Notes: generated by a model from the letters alone, not told the origin. Positions 8,262-17,557 are shown, numbered from the stretch's first letter. The stretch is 64,000 nt of DNA from Streptomyces dysideae (GCF_001514305.1 NZ_KQ949125.1:1-64000); one strand, 5' to 3'. A program made the numbers and translations.

Positions 8262-9614
8262 ATGGCATCGACCAGATACGCCCTCATAGCCGGCGCCGCC
8301 GCCACCGCCCTGCTCGCCACCGCCTGTTCCGGAGCCGGAGCGGGCGGGTCCTCGGGCGGAGGGAAGAGCATCAACGTCCTGATGGTCGGCAACCCGCAGA
8401 TGGAGGACATCGCGAAGCTGACCAAGGACAACTTCACCGAGGACACCGGGATCAAGGTCAACTTCACGATCCTTCCCGAGAACGAGCTGCGCGACAAAGT
8501 CACCCAGGACATCGCCACCCAGGCCGGCCAGTACGACGTCGCCACCATCGGCGCCTACGAGGTGCCCATCTGGGAGAAGAACGGCTGGCTGCACGACCTG
8601 GGCTCGTACGCCGACAAGGACACCGGCTTCGACAAGGCCGACCTGCTCAAGCCAATGGTGCAGTCGCTGACGGGCTCGGACGGCAAGCTCTACGCCCTGC
8701 CGTTCTACGGCGAGTCCTCGATGCTCATGTACAACAAGGACGTCATGAAGGCGAAGGGCATCACGGTGCCCGAACGGCCGACCTGGCAGCAGATCGCCGA
8801 CATCGCGGCCGAGGTCGACGGCGCCGAGCCGGGAATGAAGGGCATCTGCCTGCGCGGTCTGGCCGGCTGGGGGGAGCTGGGTGCGCCGCTGACGTCCATG
8901 GTCAACACCTTCGGCGGCACCTGGTTCACCGAGGACTGGAAGGCGCAGGTCAACAGCGGCGGCTTCAAGGAGGCCACGAAGTTCTACGTCGACCTGGTCC
9001 GCGAGCACGGTGAGGCGGGCGCCCCGCAGGCCGGGTTCACCGAGTGCCTGAACGCGCTGAGCCAGAAGAAGGTCGCCATGTGGTACGACGCGACCAGCGC
9101 GGCCGGGTCGCTGGAGGACCCCGCCTCCAGCAAGATCGCCGGCAACGTCGGCTACGCCTACGCACCGACCGTCAAGACGGACAGCAGCGGCTGGCTGTGG
9201 GCCTGGTCGTGGGCCATGCCCAAGACCACGAAGAACGCCGACGCGGCCTCGAAGTTCATGCTGTGGGCCTCCAGCAAGAAGTACGAGAACCTCGTCGGCG
9301 AGAAGCTCGGCTGGTCGCGTGTACCGGCCGGCAAGCGGGCCAGCACGTACGAGATCCCGGAGTACAAGAAGGCCGCCGCCTCCTTCGGTGACATCACCCT
9401 GAAGTCCATCGAGGGCGCCGACCCGGCCAACCCGGGCGTCCAGCCCCGGCCGACCGTGGGCATCCAGTACGTGGCCATCCCCGAGTTCCAGGACCTGGGC
9501 ACCAAGGTCACCCAGGAGATCTCCGCCGCCATCGCCGGCAAGACCAGCGTGGACAAGGCCCTCGACGACGGCCAGAAGCTGGCCGAAGAAGTCGCCAAGA
9601 CCTACCAGAAGTGA
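8262..9614 (+). CDS. extracellular solute-binding lipoprotein of a polyol/sugar ABC importer
   Basis: Family-1 solute-binding protein, 450 aa, similar in layout to the sorbitol/mannitol binding proteins SmoE/MtlE. The signal peptide has a basic start, a hydrophobic core and the lipobox LATAC with Cys22 as the lipidation site, so it should be anchored on the outer face of the membrane. The mature part carries the alpha/beta periplasmic-binding fold with MVGNPQMEDIAKLTKDNF near the N-terminus and a YDVATIGAYEVP strand around residue 88. It is first in an operon with two permeases, two zinc dehydrogenases, a DeoR regulator and a HAD phosphatase. A strong stem-loop after the stop probably lets it be made in excess over the permeases. 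Confidence 0.9.
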   Translation: MASTRYALIAGAAATALLATACSGAGAGGSSGGGKSINVLMVGNPQMEDIAKLTKDNFTEDTGIKVNFTILPENELRDKVTQDIATQAGQYDVATIGAYEVPIWEKNGWLHDLGSYADKDTGFDKADLLKPMVQSLTGSDGKLYALPFYGESSMLMYNKDVMKAKGITVPERPTWQQIADIAAEVDGAEPGMKGICLRGLAGWGELGAPLTSMVNTFGGTWFTEDWKAQVNSGGFKEATKFYVDLVREHGEAGAPQAGFTECLNALSQKKVAMWYDATSAAGSLEDPASSKIAGNVGYAYAPTVKTDSSGWLWAWSWAMPKTTKNADAASKFMLWASSKKYENLVGEKLGWSRVPAGKRASTYEIPEYKKAAASFGDITLKSIEGADPANPGVQPRPTVGIQYVAIPEFQDLGTKVTQEISAAIAGKTSVDKALDDGQKLAEEVAKTYQK

Positions 9615-9620
9615 CCTTCA

Positions 9621-9651
9621 GCGCCCGGCCGGCCTCGTGCCGGCCGGGCGC
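9621..9651 (+). terminator. strong intercistronic stem-loop after the binding-protein gene
   Basis: A perfect 13-bp inverted repeat, GCGCCCGGCCGGC (9621-9633), 5-nt loop CTCGT, then its complement (9639-9651), with no T-run. It begins 6 bp after the stop codon and ends 41 bp before the first permease. Such structures between binding-protein and permease genes typically act as partial terminators or 3' mRNA stabilisers. Confidence 0.7.
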
Positions 9652-9692
9652 CGCTTCCCCAACCCCGGCCTTCACCGGCAGAGGAACCATTC

Positions 9693-10655
9693 ATGACCAC
9701 GCTCACCGCACCCCCCAAGACAGCACCCCCACCCGTCCGTACCCGGAAGTCCTCAGGCACGGCCGCCAAGTGGAAGCGCCGCATCCCGCTGCTGCCCGCG
9801 CTGATCTTCACCATCGTCGTCACGCAGCTGCCCTTCGTGGCCACGTTGATCATCTCCACCTTCCAGTGGAACATCCTCAAGCCGGGCGAGAGGCACTTCG
9901 TCGGCCTGTCCAACTTCTCGTTCGTCTTCACCGACGAGCGGCTGCGCACGGCCGTGCTCAACACCGTCGTGCTCACCGCCTCGGTGGTGATCATCAGCGT
10001 GATCCTCGGACTCGGCCTGGCGATGCTCCTCGACCGCCGCTTCGCCGGCCGCGGGCTGGCGCGCACCCTGCTCATCGCCCCGTTCCTGGTCATGCCGGTC
10101 GCGGCGGCGCTTTTGTGGAAGCACGCCATCTACAACCCCGACTACGGACTGCTCAACGGCACCCTCAACGCCGTCTACCGGCTCTTCGGCGCGGACAACG
10201 GCCCCACGGTCGACTGGATCTCCTCCTACCCGATGCCCGCCGTCGTGGTCTCGCTGGTCTGGCAGTGGACCCCGTTCATGATGCTGATCCTCCTGGCCGG
10301 CCTGCAGGCGCAGCCCGGTGACGTCCTGGAGGCGGCCCGCATGGACGGCGCCTCCGCGCTGCAGACCTTCCGCCACATCACGCTGCCGCACCTGCGCCAG
10401 TACATCGAGCTGGGCGTCCTGCTCGGCACGATCTACGTCGTGCAGACCTTCGACGCGGTCTTCACCATCACCCAGGGCGGCCCCGGCTCCCAGACCACCA
10501 ACCTGCCCTACGAGATCTACCTGACCATGTTCCGCAAATACGAGTACGGCGAGGCAGCCGCCGCCGGTGTCGTCGTCGTCCTCGGCGCGTTCGTCATCGC
10601 GACCTTCGCGCTGCGCACCATCGCGTCGCTGTTCCGCGAGGAGGTTTCCCGATGA
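9693..10655 (+). CDS. sugar ABC transporter permease, MalF/SmoF type
   Basis: Inner-membrane subunit of the importer, 320 aa with six predicted transmembrane segments beginning at about residue 30 after a basic N-terminus. The cytoplasmic coupling loop is visible as EAARMDGASALQTFRHITLP (~residues 211-230), the EAA motif that contacts the ATPase. Start ATG at 9693 follows GGCAGAGGAACC. Its stop overlaps the start of the next permease by 4 bp (ATGA), indicating translational coupling. No ATPase gene is present in the cluster; in Streptomyces such importers are usually energised by the shared ATPase MsiK. Confidence 0.92.
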   Translation: MTTLTAPPKTAPPPVRTRKSSGTAAKWKRRIPLLPALIFTIVVTQLPFVATLIISTFQWNILKPGERHFVGLSNFSFVFTDERLRTAVLNTVVLTASVVIISVILGLGLAMLLDRRFAGRGLARTLLIAPFLVMPVAAALLWKHAIYNPDYGLLNGTLNAVYRLFGADNGPTVDWISSYPMPAVVVSLVWQWTPFMMLILLAGLQAQPGDVLEAARMDGASALQTFRHITLPHLRQYIELGVLLGTIYVVQTFDAVFTITQGGPGSQTTNLPYEIYLTMFRKYEYGEAAAAGVVVVLGAFVIATFALRTIASLFREEVSR

Positions 10656-11536
10656 CCCATGCAGCAGTCGCCGCGCCCGGGACGAGGTTCAAGAAGCTCC
10701 TTCGCCGTAAGGACGACCGTGGCGGTGCGCCCAAGCTGTCGCCGCTGTGGACGTTCGTCGCCTGGCTCGCCACCCTGGCCTTCTTCGCGCCAGTGGCCTG
10801 GATGGTCCTCACCTCCTTTCACCAGGAGGCCGACGCGGCGACCAACCCGCCGACCCCGTTCGCGCCGCTCACCTTCGACCAGTACGAGCTGCTGTTCAGC
10901 CGGGACATCACCCCGTTCCTTCTCAACTCGGTCATGGCCAGTGTTCTTTCGACGCTGCTGGTCCTCGCCCTGGCGGTGCCGGCGGCCTACGCGCTGTCCA
11001 TCAAGCCGGTCGAGAAGTGGACCGACGTGATGTTCTTCTTCCTGTCCACCAAGTTCCTCCCGGCCATCGCGGCCCTGCTGCCGGTGTACCTGATCGTCAA
11101 GGACGCCGGGATGCTGGACAACGTGTGGACGCTGGTCGTCCTCTACACCGCCATGAACCTGCCGATCGCGGTATGGATGATGCGCTCCTTCCTCGCCGAG
11201 GTCCCCAAGGAGATCCTGGAGGCGGCCGAGGTCGACGGCGCGGGCCTGCTCACCGTGCTGTGGCGGGTGGTCGCGCCGGTCGCCATGCCCGGACTCGCCG
11301 CCACCTCGCTGATCTGCTTCATCTTCAGCTGGAACGAGTTCATGTTCGCCGTGAACCTCACCGCCACGCAGGCGTCCACCGCGCCGGTGTTCCTGGTCGG
11401 CTTCATCACCAACGAGGGCCTGTTCCTGGCCCGGCTGTGCGCGGCGGCCACCCTGGTCTCGCTGCCCGTCCTCATCGCCGGTTTCGCCGCCCAGGACAAG
11501 CTCGTCCGCGGCCTGTCGCTGGGAGCGGTGAAGTGA
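10652..11536 (+). CDS. carbohydrate ABC transporter permease, MalG/SmoG type
   Basis: Second membrane subunit, 294 aa, partner of the upstream MalF-type permease in the heterodimeric channel. It has six hydrophobic segments and the EAA coupling motif EAAEVDGAGLLTVLWRV (~residues 190-206). The ATG at 10652 overlaps the upstream stop, and its own TGA overlaps the GTG start of the downstream dehydrogenase (GTGA at 11533-11536), so at least three cistrons are tightly coupled. Confidence 0.92.
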   Translation: MTHAAVAAPGTRFKKLLRRKDDRGGAPKLSPLWTFVAWLATLAFFAPVAWMVLTSFHQEADAATNPPTPFAPLTFDQYELLFSRDITPFLLNSVMASVLSTLLVLALAVPAAYALSIKPVEKWTDVMFFFLSTKFLPAIAALLPVYLIVKDAGMLDNVWTLVVLYTAMNLPIAVWMMRSFLAEVPKEILEAAEVDGAGLLTVLWRVVAPVAMPGLAATSLICFIFSWNEFMFAVNLTATQASTAPVFLVGFITNEGLFLARLCAAATLVSLPVLIAGFAAQDKLVRGLSLGAVK

Positions 11537-12540
11537 GGGCGGCCGTCATCACCCAGCCCAGCAGTATCGAGATCGCCACGGTCGACGACCCCGCTCCCGG
11601 CCCGCGCGAGGTCGTCGTCGAGGTCGCGGCCACCGGGCTGTGCGGCACAGATCTGCACATCCTCCAGGGGGAGTTCGCCCCGAAGCTGCCCATCATCCCC
11701 GGCCACGAGTTCGCCGGGCAGGTCGTGGCCCTCGGTAGCGAGGTCACCGAACTCGCGCTCGGCGACCAGGTCGCCGTGGACCCGTCGCTGTACTGCTTCG
11801 AGTGCCGCTACTGCCGCCTCGGCCACAACAACCTCTGCGAACGCTGGGCCGCCATCGGAGTCACCCACCCGGGCGCCGCCGCCGAGTACGCCGTGGCGCC
11901 CGTCGCCAACTGCGTACGACTGCCCGACCACGTGGACGCCCAGGACGCGGCCCTGATCGAGCCGCTGTCCTGCGCGGTGCGCGGCCACGACGTCCTGCGC
12001 AGCCGCCTCGCCTCCCGCGTGCTCGTCTACGGCGCCGGAACCATGGGCCTGATGATGCTCCAGCTCGCCAAGGCCACCGGCGCCGCGAGCGTCGACATCG
12101 TCGACATCAACGCCGAACGCCTGGCCACGGCATGGCAATTGGGCTGCTCCGCCGGTGCCGCGTCCGCCGACGAGCTCGACCGGCCGCCCTACGGATGGGA
12201 TCTGGTCGTCGACGCCACCGGAAACGCGAAAGCCATTCAGGATGCCCTCGGCCGGGTGGGCAAAGGGGGCACGTACCTGCAGTTCGGGGTCGCCGACTAC
12301 GCCGCACGGGCCACCATCGAGCCGTACAGGATCTACAACCAGGAGATCACGATCACCGGCTCCATGGCGGTCCTGCACAGCTTCGAACGCGCGGCGGACC
12401 TCTTCGCCACCGGTGTCATCGACCCCCGCGTCTTCATCAGTGACCGCCTTCCCCTGGCGGCGTTCCCGGACGCCGTCGCCCGCTTCCAGGCAGGCATCGG
12501 CCGCAAGATCCAGATCCAGCTCGGCCTCGCCACCGCGTGA
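11533..12540 (+). CDS. zinc-dependent polyol/alcohol dehydrogenase (MDR superfamily), first copy
   Basis: Medium-chain dehydrogenase of 335 aa, likely oxidising the imported polyol to a ketose with NAD(P)+. It has the catalytic-zinc region CGTDLH (~residue 37) and GHEFAGQV (~residue 58), a structural zinc lobe with cysteines in CFECRYCRLGHNNLCE, and the Rossmann motif GAGTMGLMMLQLA (~residues 162-174). The GTG start overlaps the permease stop, and MDR homologues start at this VRAAVITQP position. The stop is 26 bp before a second MDR enzyme, so the operon encodes two different zinc dehydrogenases. Exact substrate is not readable. Confidence 0.88.
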   Translation: MRAAVITQPSSIEIATVDDPAPGPREVVVEVAATGLCGTDLHILQGEFAPKLPIIPGHEFAGQVVALGSEVTELALGDQVAVDPSLYCFECRYCRLGHNNLCERWAAIGVTHPGAAAEYAVAPVANCVRLPDHVDAQDAALIEPLSCAVRGHDVLRSRLASRVLVYGAGTMGLMMLQLAKATGAASVDIVDINAERLATAWQLGCSAGAASADELDRPPYGWDLVVDATGNAKAIQDALGRVGKGGTYLQFGVADYAARATIEPYRIYNQEITITGSMAVLHSFERAADLFATGVIDPRVFISDRLPLAAFPDAVARFQAGIGRKIQIQLGLATA

Positions 12541-12566
12541 ACGCCCGAACCGAACGGAACCCCCAC

Positions 12567-13601
12567 ATGACCGAGCAGATCCGCCGCGTTCTCGTCCGCT
12601 CCCTCGACGACATCACCCTCGAGGAGGTGCCCGCCCCCGTACCCGGCGACGACGAACTCCTGCTGCGCACCACCGTCGTCGGCGTGTGCGGCTCCGACAC
12701 CCATGCGGTGGCCGGCCACCACCCCTTCATCGACCTGCCCTACCGCCCCGGCCATGAGGCAGTCGGTGTCGTCGCCGCGGCAGGCAAGGGCGCCGAGGAC
12801 TTCGCGCCCGGAGACCGGGTGATCATCGAGCCCAACCTGTACTGCGGTCGGTGCCCCCAGTGCCGCTCCGGCCGCTACAACATCTGCCAGGAGCTGAAGG
12901 TCTTCGGCTGTCAGACACCCGGCGCCATGGCCGACTTGTTCACCATCCCGGCCGACCGCGTCCACCGCGTCCCCGACGGCATGACCGACATCGAGGCCGC
13001 CCTCGTCGAACCCCTGGCCACCCCGGTGCACGCCGTGGCGAAGGCCGGGGACCTCACCGGACGCACGGTCGTCGTGCTCGGCGCCGGGCCCATCGGTCTG
13101 CTCGTCCTCGCCGCCGCCCGGCACGCCGGCGCCGCGAAGATCGCCGTCACCGACCTGCTGCCGGGCAAGCGGGACCGCGCCCTGCGTCTCGGAGCCGATA
13201 CGGCCCTGCCTGCCGACGCCACCGACCTGGCCGACCAGGCCCACGCGGCGCTCGGCGGACCGGCCGACGTGGTCTTCGACTGCGTGGCGCGCGAACAGTC
13301 CATCGCCCAGGCCACCGACCTGGTCACCAAGGGCGGCACGATCATCGTCGTCGGCGTAGGCGCCGCCGGCACCACCCCGGTCCGCCTCGACCTGATCCAG
13401 GACCGGGAGATCCGCATGGAGGGCACCCTGATGTACACCGGCGACGACTACCGCACCGCGATGTCCCTGATCTCTTCCGGCGCCATCGACACCGCCGAGA
13501 TCGTCACCGCCACCTACCCGCTGGAGGATGCCGCCAAGGCGTTCGCCGCATCCGTCGACCCCGAGCAGGTCAAGGTACTGGTCACGGTGGACGGACCGTA
13601 G
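12567..13601 (+). CDS. zinc-dependent polyol/alcohol dehydrogenase (MDR superfamily), second copy
   Basis: A 344-aa MDR enzyme, clearly different in sequence from the one just upstream. It shows CGSDTH, GHEAVGVV, the structural-zinc cysteines in CGRCPQCRSGRYNIC, and the coenzyme motif GAGPIGLLVLAAA. Threonine/sorbitol dehydrogenase-like enzymes share this pattern. It may oxidise a second polyol or a later intermediate in the same pathway. ATG at 12567; the upstream CGGAACCCCC is only a weak ribosome-binding site. Confidence 0.87.
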   Translation: MTEQIRRVLVRSLDDITLEEVPAPVPGDDELLLRTTVVGVCGSDTHAVAGHHPFIDLPYRPGHEAVGVVAAAGKGAEDFAPGDRVIIEPNLYCGRCPQCRSGRYNICQELKVFGCQTPGAMADLFTIPADRVHRVPDGMTDIEAALVEPLATPVHAVAKAGDLTGRTVVVLGAGPIGLLVLAAARHAGAAKIAVTDLLPGKRDRALRLGADTALPADATDLADQAHAALGGPADVVFDCVAREQSIAQATDLVTKGGTIIVVGVGAAGTTPVRLDLIQDREIRMEGTLMYTGDDYRTAMSLISSGAIDTAEIVTATYPLEDAAKAFAASVDPEQVKVLVTVDGP

Positions 13602-13768
13602 CCCACGGCAATGCAGGTGTGGATGCCGATATGGACACAGATGTGCACGTCGTACGCAGTAGCCGCCGCCACACGAGCGGCCCGGCGCCCGCGAGCCGGA
13701 CGGGCCCCGACCCGCACCGGTCCGTGTGGGAAACTGCGAGACCGGAGCAACCGGGAAGGAGGGGCGCC

Positions 13769-14578
13769 GTGACCGCCCGTACGCGACTGTCACAGGCGGC
13801 CGTCGAGGAACGGCGCCAGGCCGTGCTGCGGTACGTCGCCGAACACGGCGAGACCCGCATCGACGACCTCGCCCGGCACTTCGACGTCAGTCTGATGACG
13901 ATGCACCGGGACCTCGACGACCTCACCGGGCGTCATCTGCTGCGCAAGGAACGCGGCCGGGCCGTCGCCTTCCCCGCCCTCACCATGGAGACGGCCACCC
14001 GCTTCCGCGAGAACAGCGCCCTCGCGGCCAAGAACGCGCTGTGCGCGGCCGTCGCCGACCGGATCAGGCCGGGCAGCACGGTGCTCATGGAGGACTCGAC
14101 CACCCTGTTCCCCCTGGTCCCGGCGCTGGCGGAGATGGATCAGCTGCACGTCGTCACCAACTCGGTCGGCCTCGCCCAGCGCCTCGGGTCCGCCGCCCCC
14201 GCGGTGAACGTCACCCTGCTGGGCGGCCACTACCGCGGCGACTTCAACTCCTGCACCGGCCCCACCGTCACCCGGTCCCTGTCCCGGATCCGGGCCGACC
14301 TCGCCCTGATGTCCGCCACCGCCGTCCTGGAAGGACGCCTCTTCCACCCCCTGAACGACTACGTCGAGGTCAAGCTGGCCATGCTCGCCTCCGCCGAACA
14401 GGCGCTGCTCCTGGTGGACCACTCGAAGTTCGGCAAGACCGCCACGTACGAGTACGGGTCCGTGGCCGACTACCACACCGTCATCACCGACACCGGCACC
14501 CCCGACGCGGAGCTCGCGGCCATACGCGGCCTCGAAGTCCCCGTCGAGACGGTCGAACCCGAAGAGCCCTCCCCATGA
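13769..14578 (+). CDS. DeoR/GlpR-family transcriptional regulator
   Basis: A 269-aa sugar-phosphate-responsive repressor. The N-terminal winged helix-turn-helix is visible at residues ~15-55 (VLRYVAEHGETRIDDLARHF, then VSLMTMHRDLDDL), followed by the DeoR C-terminal sensor domain with VTNSVGLAQRL, LLGGHYRGDFNSCTG and DHSKFGK. The GTG at 13769 lies 6-8 bases after GGAAGGAGGGG, an excellent ribosome-binding site. Its location inside the polyol operon suggests it controls the cluster, perhaps through the palindromes at 8102-8128. Its stop overlaps the HAD gene start (ATGA). Confidence 0.9.
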   Translation: MTARTRLSQAAVEERRQAVLRYVAEHGETRIDDLARHFDVSLMTMHRDLDDLTGRHLLRKERGRAVAFPALTMETATRFRENSALAAKNALCAAVADRIRPGSTVLMEDSTTLFPLVPALAEMDQLHVVTNSVGLAQRLGSAAPAVNVTLLGGHYRGDFNSCTGPTVTRSLSRIRADLALMSATAVLEGRLFHPLNDYVEVKLAMLASAEQALLLVDHSKFGKTATYEYGSVADYHTVITDTGTPDAELAAIRGLEVPVETVEPEEPSP

Positions 14579-15312
14579 TCCACACCCTGTTCGAAACGCC
14601 CAGCGCCTACCGTCCCAGCGACGTCGAGAGGGCCGCACCCGTACCCGCGGTCCAGGCCGTCCTGTTCGACTTCAGCAACACCCTCTTCCAGATGATCGAC
14701 CTGGAGACGTGGCTGCGGCGGGTCGGCTCCGCAGCCGGCCGCCTGGCCGTGCTGGACGAGCCCGACGCAGTGGCCAAAATCTCCGACCAGTTGCGCGCCG
14801 CCTTCCGGCTGCCCTCCGTCGTCACCCTCCAGGAAGGCCGTGATCTCTCTTCCGCACAGCACCGCCGCGCCATGTGGGGATGGTGGGGACAGGTGGACTT
14901 TCTGCGCGGCGCGGAGGAGGCGGCCTACCGGGAACTCACCGCCCCGGACGCCTGGGTTCCCTATCCCGACACCGAACCGGTCCTGCGTGCCCTGCACCAG
15001 CGCGGACTGCGCATCGCCGTCGTCAGCGACTTCGCCTGGGACCTGCGCACCCACCTCGCCCACCACGGGCTGGACGCCTTGATCGACACCTGCGTGATCT
15101 CCTACGAGCAGGGTCGGGAAAAGCCCGACCCACAGCTGTTCCTCAAAGCCTGTGCCGACCTCGGTGCGGACCCCCGCGCCACCCTCATGGTCGGCGACAA
15201 CCCGGTCCGCGACGGCGGCGCGGCCGTCTGCGGTCTGCGTACCTACATCCTGCCGGCGGAACACCGCATCGGAGAGCGCGGCTTGATGGACGTGCAGCGG
15301 CTCGTGGTCTGA
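14575..15312 (+). CDS. HAD-superfamily hydrolase (sugar phosphatase-like)
   Basis: A 245-aa haloacid-dehalogenase-fold phosphatase. The nucleophile motif I appears as LFDFSNTLF (residues ~28-36). The second acidic residue usually found two positions later (DxD) is Ser here, so this is DFS rather than DxD; some HAD subfamilies vary at this site. Motif II is VVSDF (~150), motif III is the lysine in EQGREKPDP, and motif IV is MVGDNPVRD. It is the last gene of the polyol operon, translationally coupled to the regulator, and may recycle phosphorylated sugars or detoxify sugar phosphates. Confidence 0.82.
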   Translation: MIHTLFETPSAYRPSDVERAAPVPAVQAVLFDFSNTLFQMIDLETWLRRVGSAAGRLAVLDEPDAVAKISDQLRAAFRLPSVVTLQEGRDLSSAQHRRAMWGWWGQVDFLRGAEEAAYRELTAPDAWVPYPDTEPVLRALHQRGLRIAVVSDFAWDLRTHLAHHGLDALIDTCVISYEQGREKPDPQLFLKACADLGADPRATLMVGDNPVRDGGAAVCGLRTYILPAEHRIGERGLMDVQRLVV

Positions 15313-15346
15313 GCGTGGTGGTCCACGGGCGTGTGGGGAACCGCCC

Positions 15347-15377
15347 CGACGGATCAGGGCGTCGGCGCGATCCGTCG
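15347..15377. terminator. bidirectional terminator between convergent genes
   Basis: Inverted repeat CGACGGATC (15347-15355) / GATCCGTCG (15369-15377) with a 13-nt loop, immediately followed by a second GGCCGCC...GGCGGCGGCC hairpin (to about 15399). It sits between the HAD gene (plus) and the HTH regulator (minus), so it can end both transcripts. Confidence 0.65.
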
Positions 15378-15405
15378 GCCGCCTCCATGGCGGCGGCCGG
15401 CGCGG

Positions 15406-16287
15406 TCAGCCGACGGGGTAGGAGGCCGGCAGGTCCTGGTCGGCGGCCCAGGAGGCGAGGATGCGGAGCCGTTCGTGGGTGGGGGAGCCGGGTGCGGCGG
15501 TCCAGACGGTGAGGTGCTGGTCGGGGTCGGTGTTGGCGGTGAGGGTGTCCCAGTCCAGGACGAGTTCGCCGACTACGGGATGGTTGAGTGTCTTCGTGCC
15601 CACGGTGCGGGCGGCGACGTGGTGATCGCCCCACCATCTGGCGAACTGCTTGTCCCGCAGGGACAGTTCACCCACCAGCTCGATCAGGCGGGGGTCCTCG
15701 GGATACTTCGCGGCCTCCATGCGCAGTTGGGCGACGGCGATGTGCGCGGAGCTCTCCCAGTCGGCGTACAGGGTGCGCATGGCCGGGTCCGTGAAGATGA
15801 TCCGCGGGTAGTTGCGGTGCCTTTCCGGGATGCGGGAGAAGTCGGTGACCAGGGCGGCGGCCAGCGCGTTCCAGGCCAGGATGTCCCCGCGCCGGCCCTG
15901 CACGACGGCGGGAGTGGCGGTGAGGTCGTCCAGGACCCGCTGCAACTGTGGCTGGACCTTCTGCCGGCCGCGGCGCCGGGTGCGGGTGGTGGTCTTGCCC
16001 GCGAGCTGGAAGAGGTAGCCGCGCTCGTCGTCATCCAGACGGAGGACGCGGGCGAGGACGTCCAGCACGGGTGCTGATGCCTGCATACGGCCCTGTTCGA
16101 GGCGGGTGTAGTAGTCGGTGCTGATGCTGGCGAGCTGGGCGACCTCCTCGCGGCGCAGCCCCTCCACCCGGCGGGGCCTGTCGGTCTCGGGCAGTCCGAC
16201 CGTGCGCGGGCTCAGCTCGGAGCGGCGCTTCTTGAGGAATTCTCCCAGCTCATTGAGGGGGACGTTGGCGGTCATGCTTCCCAGCAT
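15406..16287 (-). CDS. MmyB-type helix-turn-helix transcriptional regulator
   Basis: A 293-aa XRE-family regulator (289 aa if the second ATG at 16275 is used). The N-terminal HTH covers residues ~15-80 with RRVEGLRREEVAQLASIS and YYTRLEQGR. The C-terminal MmyB-like ligand-binding domain contains QGRRGDILAWNALAAAL and ends with HPVVGELVLDW and LASWAADQD-type sequence. In Streptomyces these regulators commonly sit next to, and divergent from, an SDR or alcohol dehydrogenase operon that they control. Here the divergent target is the dehydrogenase at 16459. The start at 16287 has GGTGGG nine bases upstream; the one at 16275 has GGGAAG too close, so I prefer 16287. Confidence 0.86.
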   Translation of the reverse strand: MLGSMTANVPLNELGEFLKKRRSELSPRTVGLPETDRPRRVEGLRREEVAQLASISTDYYTRLEQGRMQASAPVLDVLARVLRLDDDERGYLFQLAGKTTTRTRRRGRQKVQPQLQRVLDDLTATPAVVQGRRGDILAWNALAAALVTDFSRIPERHRNYPRIIFTDPAMRTLYADWESSAHIAVAQLRMEAAKYPEDPRLIELVGELSLRDKQFARWWGDHHVAARTVGTKTLNHPVVGELVLDWDTLTANTDPDQHLTVWTAAPGSPTHERLRILASWAADQDLPASYPVG

Positions 16288-16458
16288 GACATCGATCCCA
16301 CCCGGTGAAGGGGGGAGAATCTACTCCCAGGATGTTCCCTTCCCGGGATGATTTTCGCCGCTTTTCGCCCCTGCCCTCGCCTGTGAGGCTCGATATCGAG
16401 CAGCCGAGCCCGACCCCGTCTGCGGCTCACCGATCCCCGCACCGAAGGAAGCACCCCC

Positions 16459-17472
16459 ATGCGCGGAGCAGTCATCTACGCCCCCGGCGACGTGCGCTTC
16501 GAGAACCTCGACGACCCGAAGATCCTCCAGCCGACCGATGCGGTGATCCGCACGGTCGCCACCTGCGTGTGCGGCTCGGACCTGTGGCCGTATCGCGGTG
16601 CGGAACCCATCGGCGACCCGCACCCGATGGGGCACGAGTACGTCGGCGTCGTCGAGGAGGTGGGCGGCGAGGTCACCCACGTCGAGCCGGGTCAGTTCGT
16701 GGTCGGCTCCTTCGCCACCTCGGACAACACCTGTGCGAACTGCCTGAACGGCTGGCAGTCCTCCTGTCTGCACCGCGAGTTCATGAGCACCTGCCAGGCC
16801 GACTACGTGCGTATCCCCAACGCCCACGGCACCCTCGTCGCCACCGACGGGCACCCGGACGCCGCGTTCGTGCCCGGCCTGCTGGCCGTCTCGGACGTGA
16901 TGGGCACCGGTTGGTACGCGGCCCTCGCGGCGGAGGTGAAGCCCGGCTCAACCGCCGTCGTCGGCGACGGAGCGGTCGGTCTCTGCGGCGTCATCGCCGC
17001 CGAAGAACTGGGGGCCGAGCGAATCATCGCCATGAGCCGCCACGAGAGCCGGCAGAAGCTCGCCCTCGAATTCGGCGCCACCGACATCATCAGCGAACGC
17101 GGCGACGAAGGCATCGCCCGCGTCAAGGACCTCACCGGCGGCATCGGCGCCGACTCCGTGCTGGAGTGCGTCGGCACCGCCGAGTCGATGCGTCAGGCCC
17201 TGCACTCCGCCCGGCCCGGCGGCAACGTCGGCTTCGTCGGCGTCCCGCACGAGGTGCAGGTCGACGGGGAGGAGCTGTTCTTCTCCCAGGTCGGCCTGCG
17301 CGGCGGCCCCGCACCCGTGCGCCGCTACCTGCCCGACCTGATCGACCGCGTCCTGACCGGTCGCATCAACCCGGGCAAGGTCTTCGACCTCACCCTGCCC
17401 CTGGACCAGGTCGCCGAGGGCTACAAGACGATGGACGAGCGCCGCGCCGTCAAGGCCCTCCTCAAGCCCTGA
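16459..17472 (+). CDS. zinc-dependent alcohol dehydrogenase (MDR superfamily), third copy
   Basis: A 337-aa MDR oxidoreductase, first gene after the divergent HTH regulator. Zinc and coenzyme motifs: CGSDLWPY, GHEYVGVVEEVGG, cysteines in CANCLNGWQSSC, and GDGAVGLCGVIAAEELGAE in place of the usual GAGPVG. It resembles the small Streptomyces alcohol dehydrogenases regulated by MmyB-type proteins. ATG at 16459 preceded by GAAGGAAGC. Substrate unknown; it is probably cotranscribed with the SDR genes that follow in the same direction. Confidence 0.87.
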   Translation: MRGAVIYAPGDVRFENLDDPKILQPTDAVIRTVATCVCGSDLWPYRGAEPIGDPHPMGHEYVGVVEEVGGEVTHVEPGQFVVGSFATSDNTCANCLNGWQSSCLHREFMSTCQADYVRIPNAHGTLVATDGHPDAAFVPGLLAVSDVMGTGWYAALAAEVKPGSTAVVGDGAVGLCGVIAAEELGAERIIAMSRHESRQKLALEFGATDIISERGDEGIARVKDLTGGIGADSVLECVGTAESMRQALHSARPGGNVGFVGVPHEVQVDGEELFFSQVGLRGGPAPVRRYLPDLIDRVLTGRINPGKVFDLTLPLDQVAEGYKTMDERRAVKALLKP

Positions 17473-17557
17473 CCCCGATCACGTCCACACCCGGGGGCGC
17501 ACCCGGGCGGTGCGGCCACAGGACCGGCAACCACCCCGCTCACACAAAGGACTGACC

